From assembly GCA_023334545.1 (NCBI GenBank), contig JAADVB010000028.1, forward strand, positions 1 through 64,000: a stretch of 64,000 nt of DNA. Direction: 5' to 3'. Positions 11,661 through 23,691 of the stretch are shown here, one piece after another; the stretch's first letter is position 1, and the number at the start of each line of letters is the position of its first letter. The translations under genes and the position numbers were made by a program. This DNA is from Salisapilia sapeloensis. Its lineage: Eukaryota; Oomycota; Peronosporomycetes; Peronosporales; Salisapiliaceae. Below the pieces are notes generated by a model. The model was not told the DNA's origin. It saw nothing but the letters and a program-made list of their open reading frames with translations, and did no database searches.

Positions 11661-14408
11661 TCATTGAGTCGGATGGTGATTCTGTCGGGATGAGAAGGCT
11701 GAGCTGGAATGTTTTTGAGCATACGTCAGTCTTTCATGGTCATGGAAACGATCGGTGGAGGAATCTCCATCGGCAAGACATTCCATCCATTCTTTCGGAA
11801 ATGGATCGCCCATAATAAAAGTTGCGTCTGGCACGAAGACGCTGCCATATGCACGAAGATGGTGATGTGCTGCTAATGTCTGCGTGTCCATGAATCGTAC
11901 TCTTTTTAAACCCACGCTTCCTTTCAAGTTCAATCCTTCGCCTTTCATTCCCATGCAAGCATAAAAGTCGATCTTTGTTATACTTGCGCTTCGAAAGGAA
12001 GAGAGCTGAAGATGCGTGCTACCTAGCAACTGAGGATCTAATGATCTGCACTTCATGCTAGACTTGCGAGGAAAACCACGGTACGATGGATGGATGGCAG
12101 TAGACATTGCCACTGGGTCGCGTAGCGGTGGTTCGATCGACCGGACGAGTTGAATTGAAATGACGTCTGTCTGTGCCACGAGCGCCTTCAGTCCACTAGT
12201 ATCTCTAAGTTTGGAACGCAGTGGTGTCCCAGGCGCAAGGAGCGAATATGTCCGGATGATACGTAGTGGATAGCAGGATGGAAAGTCGTCTGCAGCATGA
12301 GATCCGCTAGGCTTTTGCGTATCCTCAACCTCATCATCGTTTGATGAGGACATTCCACTTGGTTTAGAGTCCAGCGGAATGCACTCAACAGATCCCAATA
12401 CAACTAGTCGTAGGTATAACTTCCAATCGTGTTTTGCATCGTTTGGACCATTAGAAAGTGGTGAAGCTGTATTCCTGATCAAATCTATAAGCGATGTTGG
12501 AATGTCGTAGAGTCCATGCAATATGAGTATCATTCGGCAGAGTGTCATCTGAGATGGAGGCATAGCAACTTCATTATTAACAACACAATGTGTTTCTGCT
12601 TCTGGAACACCTTGTTGGACTCGATACAAGTCGCTCTTTACTTTTTCTTCACTTGGGTGTCCTGTAGCTAATGCAAATTTAGCTTCCATTCTACAAAGCT
12701 GTTGATCTCGCTCGTAAATAGCGTAGCAGTTGCAGCACACACTACACGATTCATATGAGTATCTCAGCTCAGCACATGCACGAGTAGTGATAGCATCGAG
12801 ATAAATAGTATGGACATTTGGGAGCAGCCTCGCTCGGATTCGAGATAATGTTTCATAAATCATATTTGTGGTCATCTTGTACGTAAGATCTTGTCGAGGG
12901 TAAAGAGCAAGACAGCATTTACACTGCTGCTCACGATATAGCTTATTACGAGCTGTCTGCGGCCTTTGCTGTCGAAGTTTTCCGTCTTGTTCATCGGCGT
13001 CAGATATTTGGGAACCGCGATAGCTAAAATAGACTCGACGAAGTGCAAGTGGCAACGGCGGAGGGCATCCTGAAACACCTCCTTTTATCCGAAAGCCTTT
13101 TATCTGTAAAAGCCACCATTGACTATCCTCGTCCTTGATATAATCCGCCACCAGTGAGTCCAGTCGTAAGCGAATTTTGCGTTCTATGTACTGCACGATC
13201 TAGTTCACATCAATTGAGTTACATCATGCAACAGCAACGTGAAACGTATAATCACTCACTTGTTGCGTCAAAGCGGATACTGCGGCACAGCCTCGCTCTG
13301 TAAGTTTTGTTATAGTGCAAGCTTTGCATTCATGGAGATTGGTACCCAGGCGTGCAACAAAGTCGGTCATTGAATACATTGAGGCTTTTGGTTTGGATTG
13401 TTTGCTACCGGAAGGTAGAGCTTGAATTGACTTTCGCCTACATCTAGTCGCCTCGACGCGTTGAGATACCTTCTCCTGAGATGTTCCCACTTCAGTAATC
13501 ACTTTTTCTTTATCATCTCCGTGAGCTTCACATATATTGCTAGATCTTCCTATTGCTGCAAATTCTTCCTCATGAGGAAATGGTGCTACATTGCTAATGA
13601 GCCAACCATGAGGTGCATGACCTCTTTCGAACACAGATCGAACGATGCTGGCTGCAGGTCCTTTGCATTTCACGTACCGTTGCATGGCGAATGAAGTATT
13701 CATATTTGGTGCACTGCGTACCAGTCCTTCGACATCGGAACTTGGTGGCACCCGTATTTGATGACCACGAAAAGTTACTGCATCATAACTGTCAGTCTGC
13801 CTCATAACAGATCTACTCTCCAATACCTGCTCTTTATAAATAATTATGTTAGTCAATTTGTTGCCTTGATCTTGACGATGGAGGCTTTGCAAAGCATCTT
13901 CATCATTCACTAACTCTCGCTTACGAATAATGCCATAGTCGTCTGTAAATACAAAAATTGCTCTCCCTGTTTCCCCGTACACCACTGTATCTGGTATCGG
14001 CATCCGGAGTCCGGACGATGAAATACCATCTCGTACTGAGCTAGACGCTGGTGAAGGTTTGCAGTCTTCCGCCAAAAGCGTATAAAAGTGAATGCCAGGC
14101 AAGAAGGATCGATTATAATAAAAGCTGCTTGCGTCTGCGAAGGACACAATCGCAACATCAGCCTGATACCGCTTTGCATCACGGCTGCTTTCCTTTGCTT
14201 TGTACCTTTGGCGTCGGAAACTATGCGTATTATCTGCTGTCTCCGACGCTTGTAGAAGCGCAGCTTGTAGCTTTTGTTGAACGATACTAGAACGCCTTGA
14301 CTGATGCCTGTATTTGGAATTGAAGTCATTCTCCTCTCCTATTGTTGCGGTGCAAGTTCGAAGTTCCCGGGCTGAGAGTGGTCGAGTGTTCATTTCTATC
14401 ATTGTCAT
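11661..14408 (-). CDS. unrecognised Cys-cluster protein
   Basis: Two exons, 14408-13260 and 13199-11661, joined through an intron that starts GTGAGT and ends CTAG, giving about 895 residues. The splice joins ALTQQ to IVQYIERKIRLRLDSLVADY. The WWLLQIKGF segment right after the junction looks like a buried beta strand, and is followed by two Cys clusters: CKCCLALYPRQDL, then CSVCCNCYAIYERDQQLC about 60 residues later. That spacing suggests zinc binding. The N-terminal half is basic and low-complexity; the C-terminal quarter is Ser-rich. No catalytic motif. The gene is head-to-head with the IQ-motif gene (46 bp between starts), so the two may be co-expressed; function unknown. Confidence 0.65.
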
Positions 14409-14453
14409 TCCTAGGAAGTTGGTGCATTTTCATATCGTAGCGCACTTGTTTGA

Positions 14454-15866
14454 ATGCTTCACAATCCAAAATTAGATTTGCCATTTAAAGCTAGTCATTC
14501 AGCTGCCTGGAAAATGAATGATAATGCAAGTTCATTGTCTGCTCTGATTGTCGGAAAGCAAACTACATTGTCTCGGCAAGCGACACTTCCACGATCATCG
14601 TCATTCTCATCCCGAATTGTGGTAATTTTTTGCATCTCACACCTCACGAGGCGATATAGACTTAATGTCATCCGTCTCTACGCATGCAGGATCGCTTTTT
14701 CACGGACAATTCACTTGAACGACGTCAACGTATTGTCAACACGACGAAACGGCGCCAAGCCAAAGCTAGACTGAAAACCGTTGAGCAGGTATATCTATGT
14801 ACTTCATTTCTAAAGTCGCAGATTTGGTAGCGTACGTCATTGATGGTAGGAAATCTTGACACAGCAAGCCCAAGCCGAGTTAGATGAGGTATACAAAAAA
14901 AGAAAGCAGCGTGAAGAACGTGACTTCCTTCGAATGCAAAACAAATTACAGCATATCGCTGCAACATATATTCAGTACGTATGGCGAAAGTGGCGGCATT
15001 CAAACGTGCGGCAGACAGCGTTAGTCCGATCGAAGCAATTCATTTATGACTTTACCTCGTACCATTTCCATCGCAAGAATCTGAATCGCCATATTTCGTG
15101 TAAAATAATTAGTTCAGCATGGCAACGGCATCGTGCGCAGAGGCAGAGGAAACGTGCGCTTATGGTTATTTTCGCCGCGTTGAATAAGTTTATACGGAGG
15201 CGCCGAATGAAACGCTATGCGGCAGCAAGAAGGATTCAAAGATCTATTAGATCGAGAATAAAGAGAAGGCATTTCAACGCTGCAAAGAAGATAATGCGGA
15301 CAATGAAAGTTTATATCATGCGTTTGCATGTAAAGAAGCTAGTTACGACCTATTGGAGCATGCAGCATCAAAAGTTCTTAAATCAAGAGGCGCGTGTCCT
15401 CCAGCGATCGATAGGGTGTTACACTGTTCGCCGAAGACTAGAGCGGTATTCAGCGCATGATCAGTTTTGGAAGGAAAATGTCGGCGGTATACCACTTAGT
15501 AGCAATGAATGGTCATCTTGGCAAAAGATGCAAACGCAACTAGAGGCAGACACCGCAGACGTCAACCAGAGACTTCGTCGCGAACACACCCGACTTCAAC
15601 AGCTACGCAAGGATTTGGAAACACAAGTACATGATCTAAATGCAAGGATAGTGGAAGGTGAGGAACAGCTAAAGCGTGATATCACGGTTCTGGAATGGCG
15701 GCGTGTTCGTGATGAGGAAGAGTTTCAAGATCGAATGCAGCAATTCAAAGAGGAGACTCGTCGTCAGATACGGATCGGGCTTGAGCGACGGCTTCACAAA
15801 CATAACATACTACAGGAACTGAGTGCTTTTGGTGGTGTAAAATTGAGTAATACTGGTGGAAGATGA
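14454..15866 (+). CDS. IQ-motif/coiled-coil protein
   Basis: Three exons (14454-14621, 14690-14788, 14865-15866) give 422 residues in frame. The middle exon and start of the third form a basic coiled coil (RRQRIVNTTKRRQAKARLK, EVYKKRKQREERDFLRMQNK). Several IQ-like calmodulin-binding helices follow: AATYIQYVWRKWRHS, AARRIQRSIRSRIKRRHF and ARVLQRSIGCYTVRRRLE. The C-terminal 130 residues are an unbroken coiled coil ending FQDRMQQFKEETRRQIRIG. Proteins of this build are common in axonemes and basal bodies; a ciliary role is inference. It shares a 46-bp divergent promoter with the Cys-cluster gene. Confidence 0.7.
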
Positions 15867-16053
15867 AGTGTCTGTCCCCAAAGTCAAGACACCAGGTATC
15901 AATAAACTGAGACATTGAACATTTTGTACTTTGTTCCAATTTATAAATGCATACACAATCTCACGGACACAAAACAAAATTTGGTCGGAAGGCAGGTTTT
16001 AGGTGCTATCGCTGCCAAGTACGAGCTTAATTTGCTTCAATCAGACTTTTCAA

Positions 16054-17974
16054 ATGGCGTCTGCAAGGGAACAAATAATGGACGCACTCATGGAGCTTCG
16101 TGCTTCTACAAATGTCGATGATATAAGAGATACTTTCGATAGAACGTGTCTTGGTATGCATTACTTTGCTTTTAATTATATGCAGGATATTAGTTCATTC
16201 GAATATAGCTCTGGAAAAGATCACTCGAAAACGCTCTCGATTTATGGAAGATGCCCTAGCAGCATTGTTACGCCAAGTGTGGGCGTTAGTAGACGATGAT
16301 ACGAGCAACTACGAGGAAGAAAATGTCATTGCGAGTTTGTCTCCAAACGAGGCGACTAAACTCTCACTTGAATTTGTGCGCTGCCTTTTGCCTAACGGAA
16401 GCATTGAGGTGGAGGGAGATGAAGACGCACGCCAGGTGATCAGCACATAAATGTTATGATGCATAAAAGAAAGCTATAACTACGTGCTGTTAGCGTGGTG
16501 TCATGGTGGCCTTCTACCTGCAGCTTTTCGAGCGTAACCAGTCTCTTATTGGCAAAACTTCTGCCTTGGAACATAATCGGATCGATTTAGTAAATTCGGT
16601 GCTTGAGTGCGGGATTGAGCCACACACTTTACTGGCCACAAGTCATATTCGTCAAGAAATTAAATCGTGCCAACGGTTTATGATTCCATCAGGCTCTGAA
16701 ACGGAACTTTATGACGCAGATGGACTCGAAAGGGATGATGATGATGAATGGGTTGCTGACTGGATCCTTGAAAAATATGGGGTTGTGCCATTAAAGTATT
16801 TTATTCTACAGTCCGGTCAAGAGTATGAATTTGCCGCATGGTCTACTTGTGGAATAGCAAGGTTTGCTTCCCTTTACTTCACCTTCGGTCAAGTTAAGGA
16901 GATGGCTTGTATCATCGCTCCATTTTCATGGCTTCACTTGGCATCGTCATACGTTCAAGAACTACTTAGAGACCAAAGCGAACAAGTATGATCCTACGTT
17001 GTCTACTTTTTGCCTACCTTTCGCATATCAAACTCATATTATCTTGCAGGTACGACGGTGTGGGCTGCTACTGCTTGATGCTGTGCTGTCAATGTGTACT
17101 CGCAATGAGCTGTCTATCTCCTCGATGGACGAGACAGTCACCCCAAATGCCCAAAACTTGTCCATCGGTAGTGAACAAATTCGAACAGAAGCATGGCTAA
17201 CGTCGCTTATCGAGTTCATGACCAATGCTATGGTTGGCTTCTCGCAGCCTAAAAACCGCACTCTAGCACTAACTTCGCTACGGTGTTTGCTGTCCAAAAT
17301 TGTCGTAGCTGACCGGTAAGTCCTCTTTCAGTATGATTTTCATCTCGAAAGTATGCATCTCTTACGCGACACTAGCATACGGTTGCTATGCAGTTTGTCG
17401 CTTCGATGCCCGTACGCGAATGTCTCTGCCGTCTTCGTCGATGAAATCCGAGCGTGCTATAAAACGAGCGAAAGGAACAATCTGATAGGTATTTTAGTTT
17501 TAGTCACTGCGTCTTTGGATACAGTAATTTTATATTGCTGTCGGATATTCGACTCACACAACTTGTTCGTAAAGGCATCTTCACGTTTTTGGACAAAACG
17601 TTGAACCGAGCAGCAGACCGGGACCTTTACCAAAGCGCTGATCTTCTCGCCAGTCTCTTCAGTTTACTTCGCCTCACGTGGCTTCAAATGGGTGTAAATT
17701 ATCATGATCAGATAAATCATTAATGACCACTTTGCATTTATCTGACGCCACTGTATTGTAGCAGGTTCCTGACTCCAGCAGATTGATCGAGACGAAAGGT
17801 ATCCAAGCGTCTTTAGAAAAGGTTAAGCGTCGACTGGGTTTAGAGTTACAAGAGGCAACCTTAAATGCCTCGGCAGCGTCAAAGGATACAGCATCTGCAA
17901 CCATTCAGAATGAATTTACTCGACTGGTGCTGCTGCAAGCTGCTTTGGAACCAGTGCTGGAGCTTTATCAGTAG
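16054..17974 (+). CDS. glomulin/ALF4-like helical-repeat protein
   Basis: At least seven exons, roughly 16054-16150, 16191-16440, 16495-16986, 17050-17316, 17377-17487, 17545-17695 and 17765-17974. The protein is all-helical: ITRKRSRFMEDALAALLRQVW, EWVADWILEKYGVVPLKYF, VRRCGLLLLDAVLSMC, ALTSLRCLLSKIVVADRIRL. The block R-x-R-L-L-x-S-L-x-x-R-CPYANVSAVFVDEIR resembles the 'CP(F/Y)...LIK/DEI' block of the glomulin/ALF4/Ybp family. In animals glomulin binds RBX1 and blocks cullin-RING ligase activity; plant ALF4 does likewise. The resemblance is from memory of the family and modest; it could be another HEAT-like protein. The exon border near 17487-17545 is unsure. It ends 4 bp from the convergent IQ-motif gene. 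Confidence 0.5.
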
Positions 17975-17978
17975 TAAT

Positions 17979-20900
17979 CTACGATTCGTTTCGAGTAATT
18001 GAATTGGAATTGCTTAATACAAACGCTGCATGCTCCGCGTATTTCGATAGTGGCTGTAATCGGGAAGGCGATCGCTGATGAGATCGCTTTGGAGACGTCA
18101 GTGAGTCGTTATCCACAAGCACGAAGTCAGATTGCGAATTTGGCGGTAAGGAATGCAATTGCTTCTTCTTCAAGGGTTTTAATACATATCGCAATGTGTG
18201 CATGATAGTTGAAAAGTGCCCTCCCATCGCTAAACCTTTTACTTGCTAGTAGTTCAAGCACATAATTAATTATCAATCTTGTTAATGGAGACAAAACGAT
18301 ACTCACCATCACATCAGTGACACTATTGACATTTCTACTATGCAGAAATCTGGTGACTTCAAACGCTAAATCTTGTGCTTGTTCTGTTCGGTCTTGTATG
18401 TGCTCTCGTAGTTCATCCGTATCACCAGCTTGTTGTAGCAGAACTACCGTTCGTACGAACTCACTAAACGACTCACTAATAGCTTCACCATCACTCCTGG
18501 ATGTCTTTGACATTTTAGACAAAAATGCGGCTTTGAATAGAACGTTTTCGAGAGGAAGGTCGGTTGAATCAAGTGGGAGACCGAGAACTTTTGACTCTAG
18601 CTGTTTCTTGACACGGTGATAACTTTCTGTATCGCGAAAGTTATCCATACTATTATTCACGCCAATTTCTTTTGTTTCACTACTCTTTGCGGCATAAAAG
18701 CTATCGAACTCTGGTGATAATCGGACCTGCTTTCGTATTTCCTGTTTAGAGCTTCTCTTGGTCTCTGCTTTGACCCCTACAACTATCGCGTGTAGTTCCA
18801 AGGCAAGTTGAGTTGGAAACCCCCAAATTACGAGGTCCTGAGGCGTCTTGGCTTTAGATAAAATGTCATACCCTGTAAAGCACTCATGATCAGACAAGAT
18901 TTTGCAATATGTATCACGTTCTTTTCTCTTTGCTCTTGTTTGCTCAAGCTTCTTTACATCATTTGTGAGTGTCATAAATAAATACGAAATAGTAAATAAG
19001 ACATACTTGGTTTTGTTCAGATTTGCTGTCACTTTCGCAGCTTTCTACTTTCATCGTCACGCCTTCTTCATTCCTAGCACTGATAGCGATATGGACAAAA
19101 TGATGTGCGGGTGCATTCAAGCCAGCCGGTAGTAAATGATGCTGTATTGACAAAGAAGTACCTTTATCGGTACTATCAGAGCAGTCTCCAACTCTTTGCA
19201 AAGAAATACTGCTCAATACCGAATCATTCATATTTGTATTTGTATCCGGAAGCTTTTTGGTGACTGGGCAACGTTGCTTCGTAATAGCTCGTACGGGAGA
19301 AAGCAAGCGTTTCGACAGCCGACTGCGAACTATCTTCATTATATCAGAAGTCTTGTGCATGTCCAAGCCTTCCTCTCTTAGTTTCCGACTACATTCGAAG
19401 GCATAGCTAGTTTAACATTTAGCATGGTAATGATAAAGTTATCGCTTACAGTAGTGTCACAACATCCGATAGTTCATAGCCTTCGGTAACAGCGAAACGC
19501 ATGGCTTTAGCTGGTAGGTCAGTCGGAAATACATCCGACTTGGACTTTGTGGGTGAGAGTTGCATTAAATCCTGTGCAATAGACGAATGGAGTAATGATG
19601 ATGGAAACTTTGCTTTTGATAAATCTTTTGATGGAGGTAATCGTCTAGACTGGCCATTCAATCGTTGATCTGATCGGTAATTTTGTTGTAGGAGCCCTGC
19701 TTGTTTTACAATAGGATTGTCGATAGTAGATGCCTCAAACCAAGACTGTTCAGAGTGAAAAGTATATCAAGATTAGTGTGCGTACAAGACTACCAACTTG
19801 AATATAATGGGCACCTGCATCATCTTTTCATCCTCCTTGTACCGTTTCGTCAGCACAGTTGAGACAAATGTCTTTGCTTCCTGTACTTCCTGACGAAGGT
19901 TGTCTTCATATCGACGATAGTCTGCATCCACTTGCAAAATAAATGCCCACAAGTCACCACAAGATAAATACTTTCGAACGAGCTGATCGACGCGAGGCAA
20001 CAACAAGCTGTGCTTCTTGTATCTTGATAATGACCTTCTGACCGTATAACCTCTGAAGATGGCCTGGATTCTTACAGCCGCTTTCTAGATCCAAAAGACA
20101 AACGTCAGAGCCATGAAGCAGACATCCAGTTAGCATACCAACGTACCATCTTTCTATCATGCTGCTGTTGCTTTAATAGATTGTCAACCTGGATCATTCG
20201 GTGAAAAGCGAAGCGAAGATTGGCTATCCGGAACACAGCAGCCAATTTATTCATCCCTTTCAAAATAGTGTTCATGCGTTGTGCTCTTTGATTAGCTTCC
20301 ATTCGTTTCCGCATAGCTTCGCGATATAGCCTAGATTGTCGTACAAACCGCTGAATAGTTACTACAGCTCGATTTCTCTTTTCCATCTCTATAGCTAGTA
20401 AAAGTTGCTGTCGAAGGACAACACTTTGGCGCATGCGCCACACAGATTGAATCACCACTGCAGCTGCATAAGTTACCTGTTCGCGAAATTCTAGCCAAAT
20501 TTGCATCCACTCGCATCGACGCAGGTATTGTCTGCCCATATCCTGCAGTGTGTTTGCTGCATAGTTGTGAATAAATGCTTTGATCATCTTTACTTCTATT
20601 TCTTCCTTTGCTAACTTATCTTTAATGACATTTAGTCGTCTCTGTAACTCTGGTAATAGAGTCGCCGCTGGAATAAGCTGCTTCGAGTAGAGGTCAAAAG
20701 CATCGGAATCAACGTGGGCAAGATCGATGTCAGGTCGCCGGAGGTTCCAAGCATTCGCATCTTTCCGAACGTCAGCTAGTGGGGCTTTTTCATCTTCCAT
20801 TCGTTTAACAACCTCCTGGGCCTTGTATATATCTCGATGCAGCTTCTTCATTTGCTTTTTCCAGTCATCCACATTGCGTCTAGACTGTCGTAACCTATCT

Positions 20901-21305
20901 TCCAGAGCCAACCTCATCTGTCGTAGCTTGTTGTACACAGTTGTATGGTCATCCGTCCTAAGTAGCTCAACAAGTGAGTCGTGAACTCATTCCTATCTAT
21001 CAGTTGGATTACCTCCATGTTGGCTTTCGCATACGAAAGACAATGTCCTCTGGGAGATGAACGACATCATACTCCATATCCTCCATAAACGATTTAAGAT
21101 TGAGACAGCGATGAGCAGCCATGCTTTGGCGTCGTCGGAGTCTAGGTGCAGCTCTCGAATTCAATTTGCAACTGGTACAGGAGTTGCAAGCAAATCCTGC
21201 TGCATTATCACATGACGTTTTTGCTTTGCTCATCTCACACGTGCATGGACGTCCACGATGACATCCACACGGACGCATGAGTCCCACATCCTCATCAGAC
21301 TTCAT
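17979..21305 (-). CDS. large IQ-motif coiled-coil protein
   Basis: One minus-strand gene assembled from several ORFs. A Cys-rich first exon (RPCGCHRGRPCTCEM...CNSCTSC, ending near 21057) splices through 'gtatgcg...aatgag' to VHDSLVELLRTDD and a long coiled coil (LEDRLRQSRRNVDDWKKQMK). IQ helices follow (AAVVIQSVWRMRQSVVLRQQ, RAVVTIQRFVRQSRLYREA) and a further IQ, AAVRIQAIFRGYTVRRSL, after an intron near 20090. Downstream exons (SWFEASTIDNPIVKQAG, then YELSDVVTLL joined to YAFECSRKLREEGLDMHK) end with SVTDVM; a GTGAGT intron near 18270-18330 then switches to the final exon with its stop at 17979. About 900 residues. Calmodulin-binding structural protein; axonemal or basal-body role possible but inferred. 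Confidence 0.65.
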
Positions 21306-21445
21306 ACCAACTTATCTGTCCCTTAATCTATTTTCGTCTACGAATATACAAAGTCTCTAAACTCGATAAATGACATGTCGAATACAACAAGAAGGTAGAT
21401 TGCATGTAGATCCTACTTTGATCCATTTATTCATAAGATGCAATC

Positions 21446-22594
21446 TTAATGCAAGTACTGGACAGTCTCAGGTACAATTCGAAAGCCACGTCCATGATCT
21501 TCCGAAGCAGACTCCAGATCAAAGCTAATGACGCCACAATTACGAACTTTGGTCGATTTGAGCTCGTGATCGATATTTTCAGGTAGAAATTCTCGACAGA
21601 ACGCTCGAATCCAGTGCGAGTGGCCAAAGACGACTACAATGTCTTCCTTCCGACCGAAACACCATGTTGCAAAGCGTAGCATTCGGTCCGTTGCATGTCC
21701 AAATAACGCCTTGTTGCCGTGGCTTTCGGCCAAGTTAAACAACTCGCCTAGAGGTCGACGATACCGTACTCCGACATTGCCGACGGGAGCAGGTCCGTAG
21801 GCTTCACTGATCGCTAGCGTGTCCATATTCCGTCCAAGTTCCTGTAATGACGATAGGACATGTAGTTGCTGCCCGACACCTTGGTCTAGACGAGGAGCAG
21901 CGACGATCCGAGCCGTGTCGATAGTACGCCGGAGGTTGGAGCAGGCGACGACACTATCAAGAGACGGACAGGTCAGCTCTTTCAGTAGCTTTCGTCTTAA
22001 AGGAAGGTCCTCTGCATCCTGCCTCTCTTCCGTTTCTAGTTGGTCTGCCAATGCTCGGCATTGGATCAAACCGCGCTCACTTAATGGTGAATCGAGGAAA
22101 ATCGAGTCACGTGTTGGTAGGAGCAAGGCTTCTCGAATAACAGCCTGCATAAGTCTGAATATAGCACCGATATTGATGCCTCGATTGAAAACGACGTTCC
22201 ATTCCGATTCAGCATGACGCACAATGACTATTGTTTTTCGTCGACGTTGAGACGAAGCACCAGTGGCCTTTACGACGTCGCTAGGTGCTGAAGGATGGGC
22301 AAGACGAGGACGCTGTTTTTCGTCCGTTGAGAAGAGCAAGTGGAGTGCTCCGAGTGCGAAGAGCTGAAGTTTCCACCAGACGTTCCAGAGCGCTTCCCAT
22401 ACAAAGTCGGACCAAGTGTCACGACGTGAGACAAATGCATCTGAGCCGTTGTCGGAAGACGAATAATCGTCGACCTGGAGGCTCGTGTCGATGGGTGATG
22501 ACGGCCCAGAGGACCCTGAAAGCGTACGCCGCATATTCCTCTTCTTCCTTTTAGCAATATTCTGTTGTGCTTCATACTTCACACAAACTGCCAC
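21446..22594 (-). CDS. histidine phosphatase (phosphoglycerate mutase-like) family protein
   Basis: A 382-residue intronless gene. The core begins at about residue 119 with TIVIVRHAESEWN, the RHG-type motif whose histidine is phosphorylated during catalysis. DSPLSERGLIQCRALADQL follows, then VVACSNLRRTIDTARIV, and the second catalytic histidine in VVVFGHSHWIRAF. This superfamily includes mutases and acid phosphatases; the substrate cannot be read from sequence. About 115 residues precede the core: a Ser/Asp-rich segment (DTSLQVDDYSSSDNGSDAF) and a Trp-rich hydrophobic stretch (WEALWNVWWKLQLFALGALH) that may tether it to a membrane. Start choice is the first ATG of the frame; a later ATG (MRRTLSG) is possible. 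Confidence 0.85.
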   Translation of the reverse strand: MAVCVKYEAQQNIAKRKKRNMRRTLSGSSGPSSPIDTSLQVDDYSSSDNGSDAFVSRRDTWSDFVWEALWNVWWKLQLFALGALHLLFSTDEKQRPRLAHPSAPSDVVKATGASSQRRRKTIVIVRHAESEWNVVFNRGINIGAIFRLMQAVIREALLLPTRDSIFLDSPLSERGLIQCRALADQLETEERQDAEDLPLRRKLLKELTCPSLDSVVACSNLRRTIDTARIVAAPRLDQGVGQQLHVLSSLQELGRNMDTLAISEAYGPAPVGNVGVRYRRPLGELFNLAESHGNKALFGHATDRMLRFATWCFGRKEDIVVVFGHSHWIRAFCREFLPENIDHELKSTKVRNCGVISFDLESASEDHGRGFRIVPETVQYLH

Positions 22595-23691
22595 TGATTG
22601 ATAAGTTGCTGTTTGTCCTGTTACTAGTGCTCTGGCTAGGCACCTTCTAAAATAAATGAAATTCTAGCAACGTAGGAACTATCGCTGCACATTTTGAGCC
22701 TCTGCCCTAGATAGAGCTGTCGATGATATCGATACTATGACTGCATGCGCGTGGCAATCTAGGACAGCAACCGAGTCGTCCAGTACACGATGGACCTTGA
22801 ACGGTCGTAGACATACTTTGATCCTTTTTGAGGTGAAGGAACGACTTGTAGACACTCTAGATCAGCTCACTAGACACTTTCGAGCATGCTCTATTCGTAT
22901 ATGCCAAAATTGGAATTTTGAAAAACGAGTATGGTCGTCGACTCAAGCTCGCTGTCTTGGGTTTTGCGCTCGAGGATGTTATGTTGGCGGCTTGGCTCTT
23001 TCGAGGCATACAAAAAGCTAGTTATTCAAACCAACAGCGCTGGCTGTAAGGAAAGTGTTGCGAATTCTGGGCCCACTATCTTATTGTATGATCTCGAAAA
23101 GTCGCGGATCAAGCGAATAATCTTCGGGCTGAAATGCAGTGTTTTGTAGCAAGCGGAATACGGATAAGAGTAATATTTCCAGCTTTTGAAAGGTGTGGAA
23201 CATGTAGAGATGCAGGTTTTCTCACACCGAGTTGAAGCATGAACGGGTGTGAGCGCAAATGATAGAAAGTAGACTCTTTGCATAGTGCCATTTGGTCAGC
23301 TCAAGTCGACGAAATATTGTCCTCCGCTCGACCTATATATGCAGTGTTATTGCCCTGTCCTATCCCACAGATTTGCATTTAGACGATTTTCTGGCATCAT
23401 TACCGTTGCCTTGAGCAAAGCCGATAGTCTATCCAGCGTGCAAGTTGCCACGGAATGCGCCAGCTGGGGAAACGTAGCTACGCCGGATCTGTGCCTTCTC
23501 AGACTTTCCGACCCTTCAAGATGTTGTTGAAGTTGGGCGTATCCTATAAAAAAGGTTTTAGTTACTACGTCGAACGCTTTTTACCAAGGAAATGTACATA
23601 AGAATCTACTCTATTCCCCTTGTACAAGATACGCATCCGCCACCGCCTCGCCAGATCTCAAACGCGAGAATCTTGGAAAAAGGAAAAAGCG
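22595..23691 (+). other. 1.1-kb interval with an unresolved coding fragment
   Basis: No complete gene can be assembled. On the + strand an in-frame block from about 22859 to 23048 encodes protein-like sequence (DTFEHALFVYAKIGILKNEY, then GRRLKLAVLGFALEDVMLAA and WLFRGIQKASYSNQQRWL). Upstream, 22790-22850 holds short protein-like pieces (VVQYTMDLER, HTLILFEVKERLVDTLDQL) in other frames. Either short introns or frame-breaking mutations separate them. From 23150 to 23690 I see only a short unpatterned 81-codon ORF and no convincing gene. Confidence 0.35.

Noticed and set aside
23620-23691. Upstream extension of the Alba gene (MYKIRIRHRLARSQ)
   Set aside because: Arg/Ser-rich, unlike Alba N-termini; the ATG at 23692 gives the expected start.
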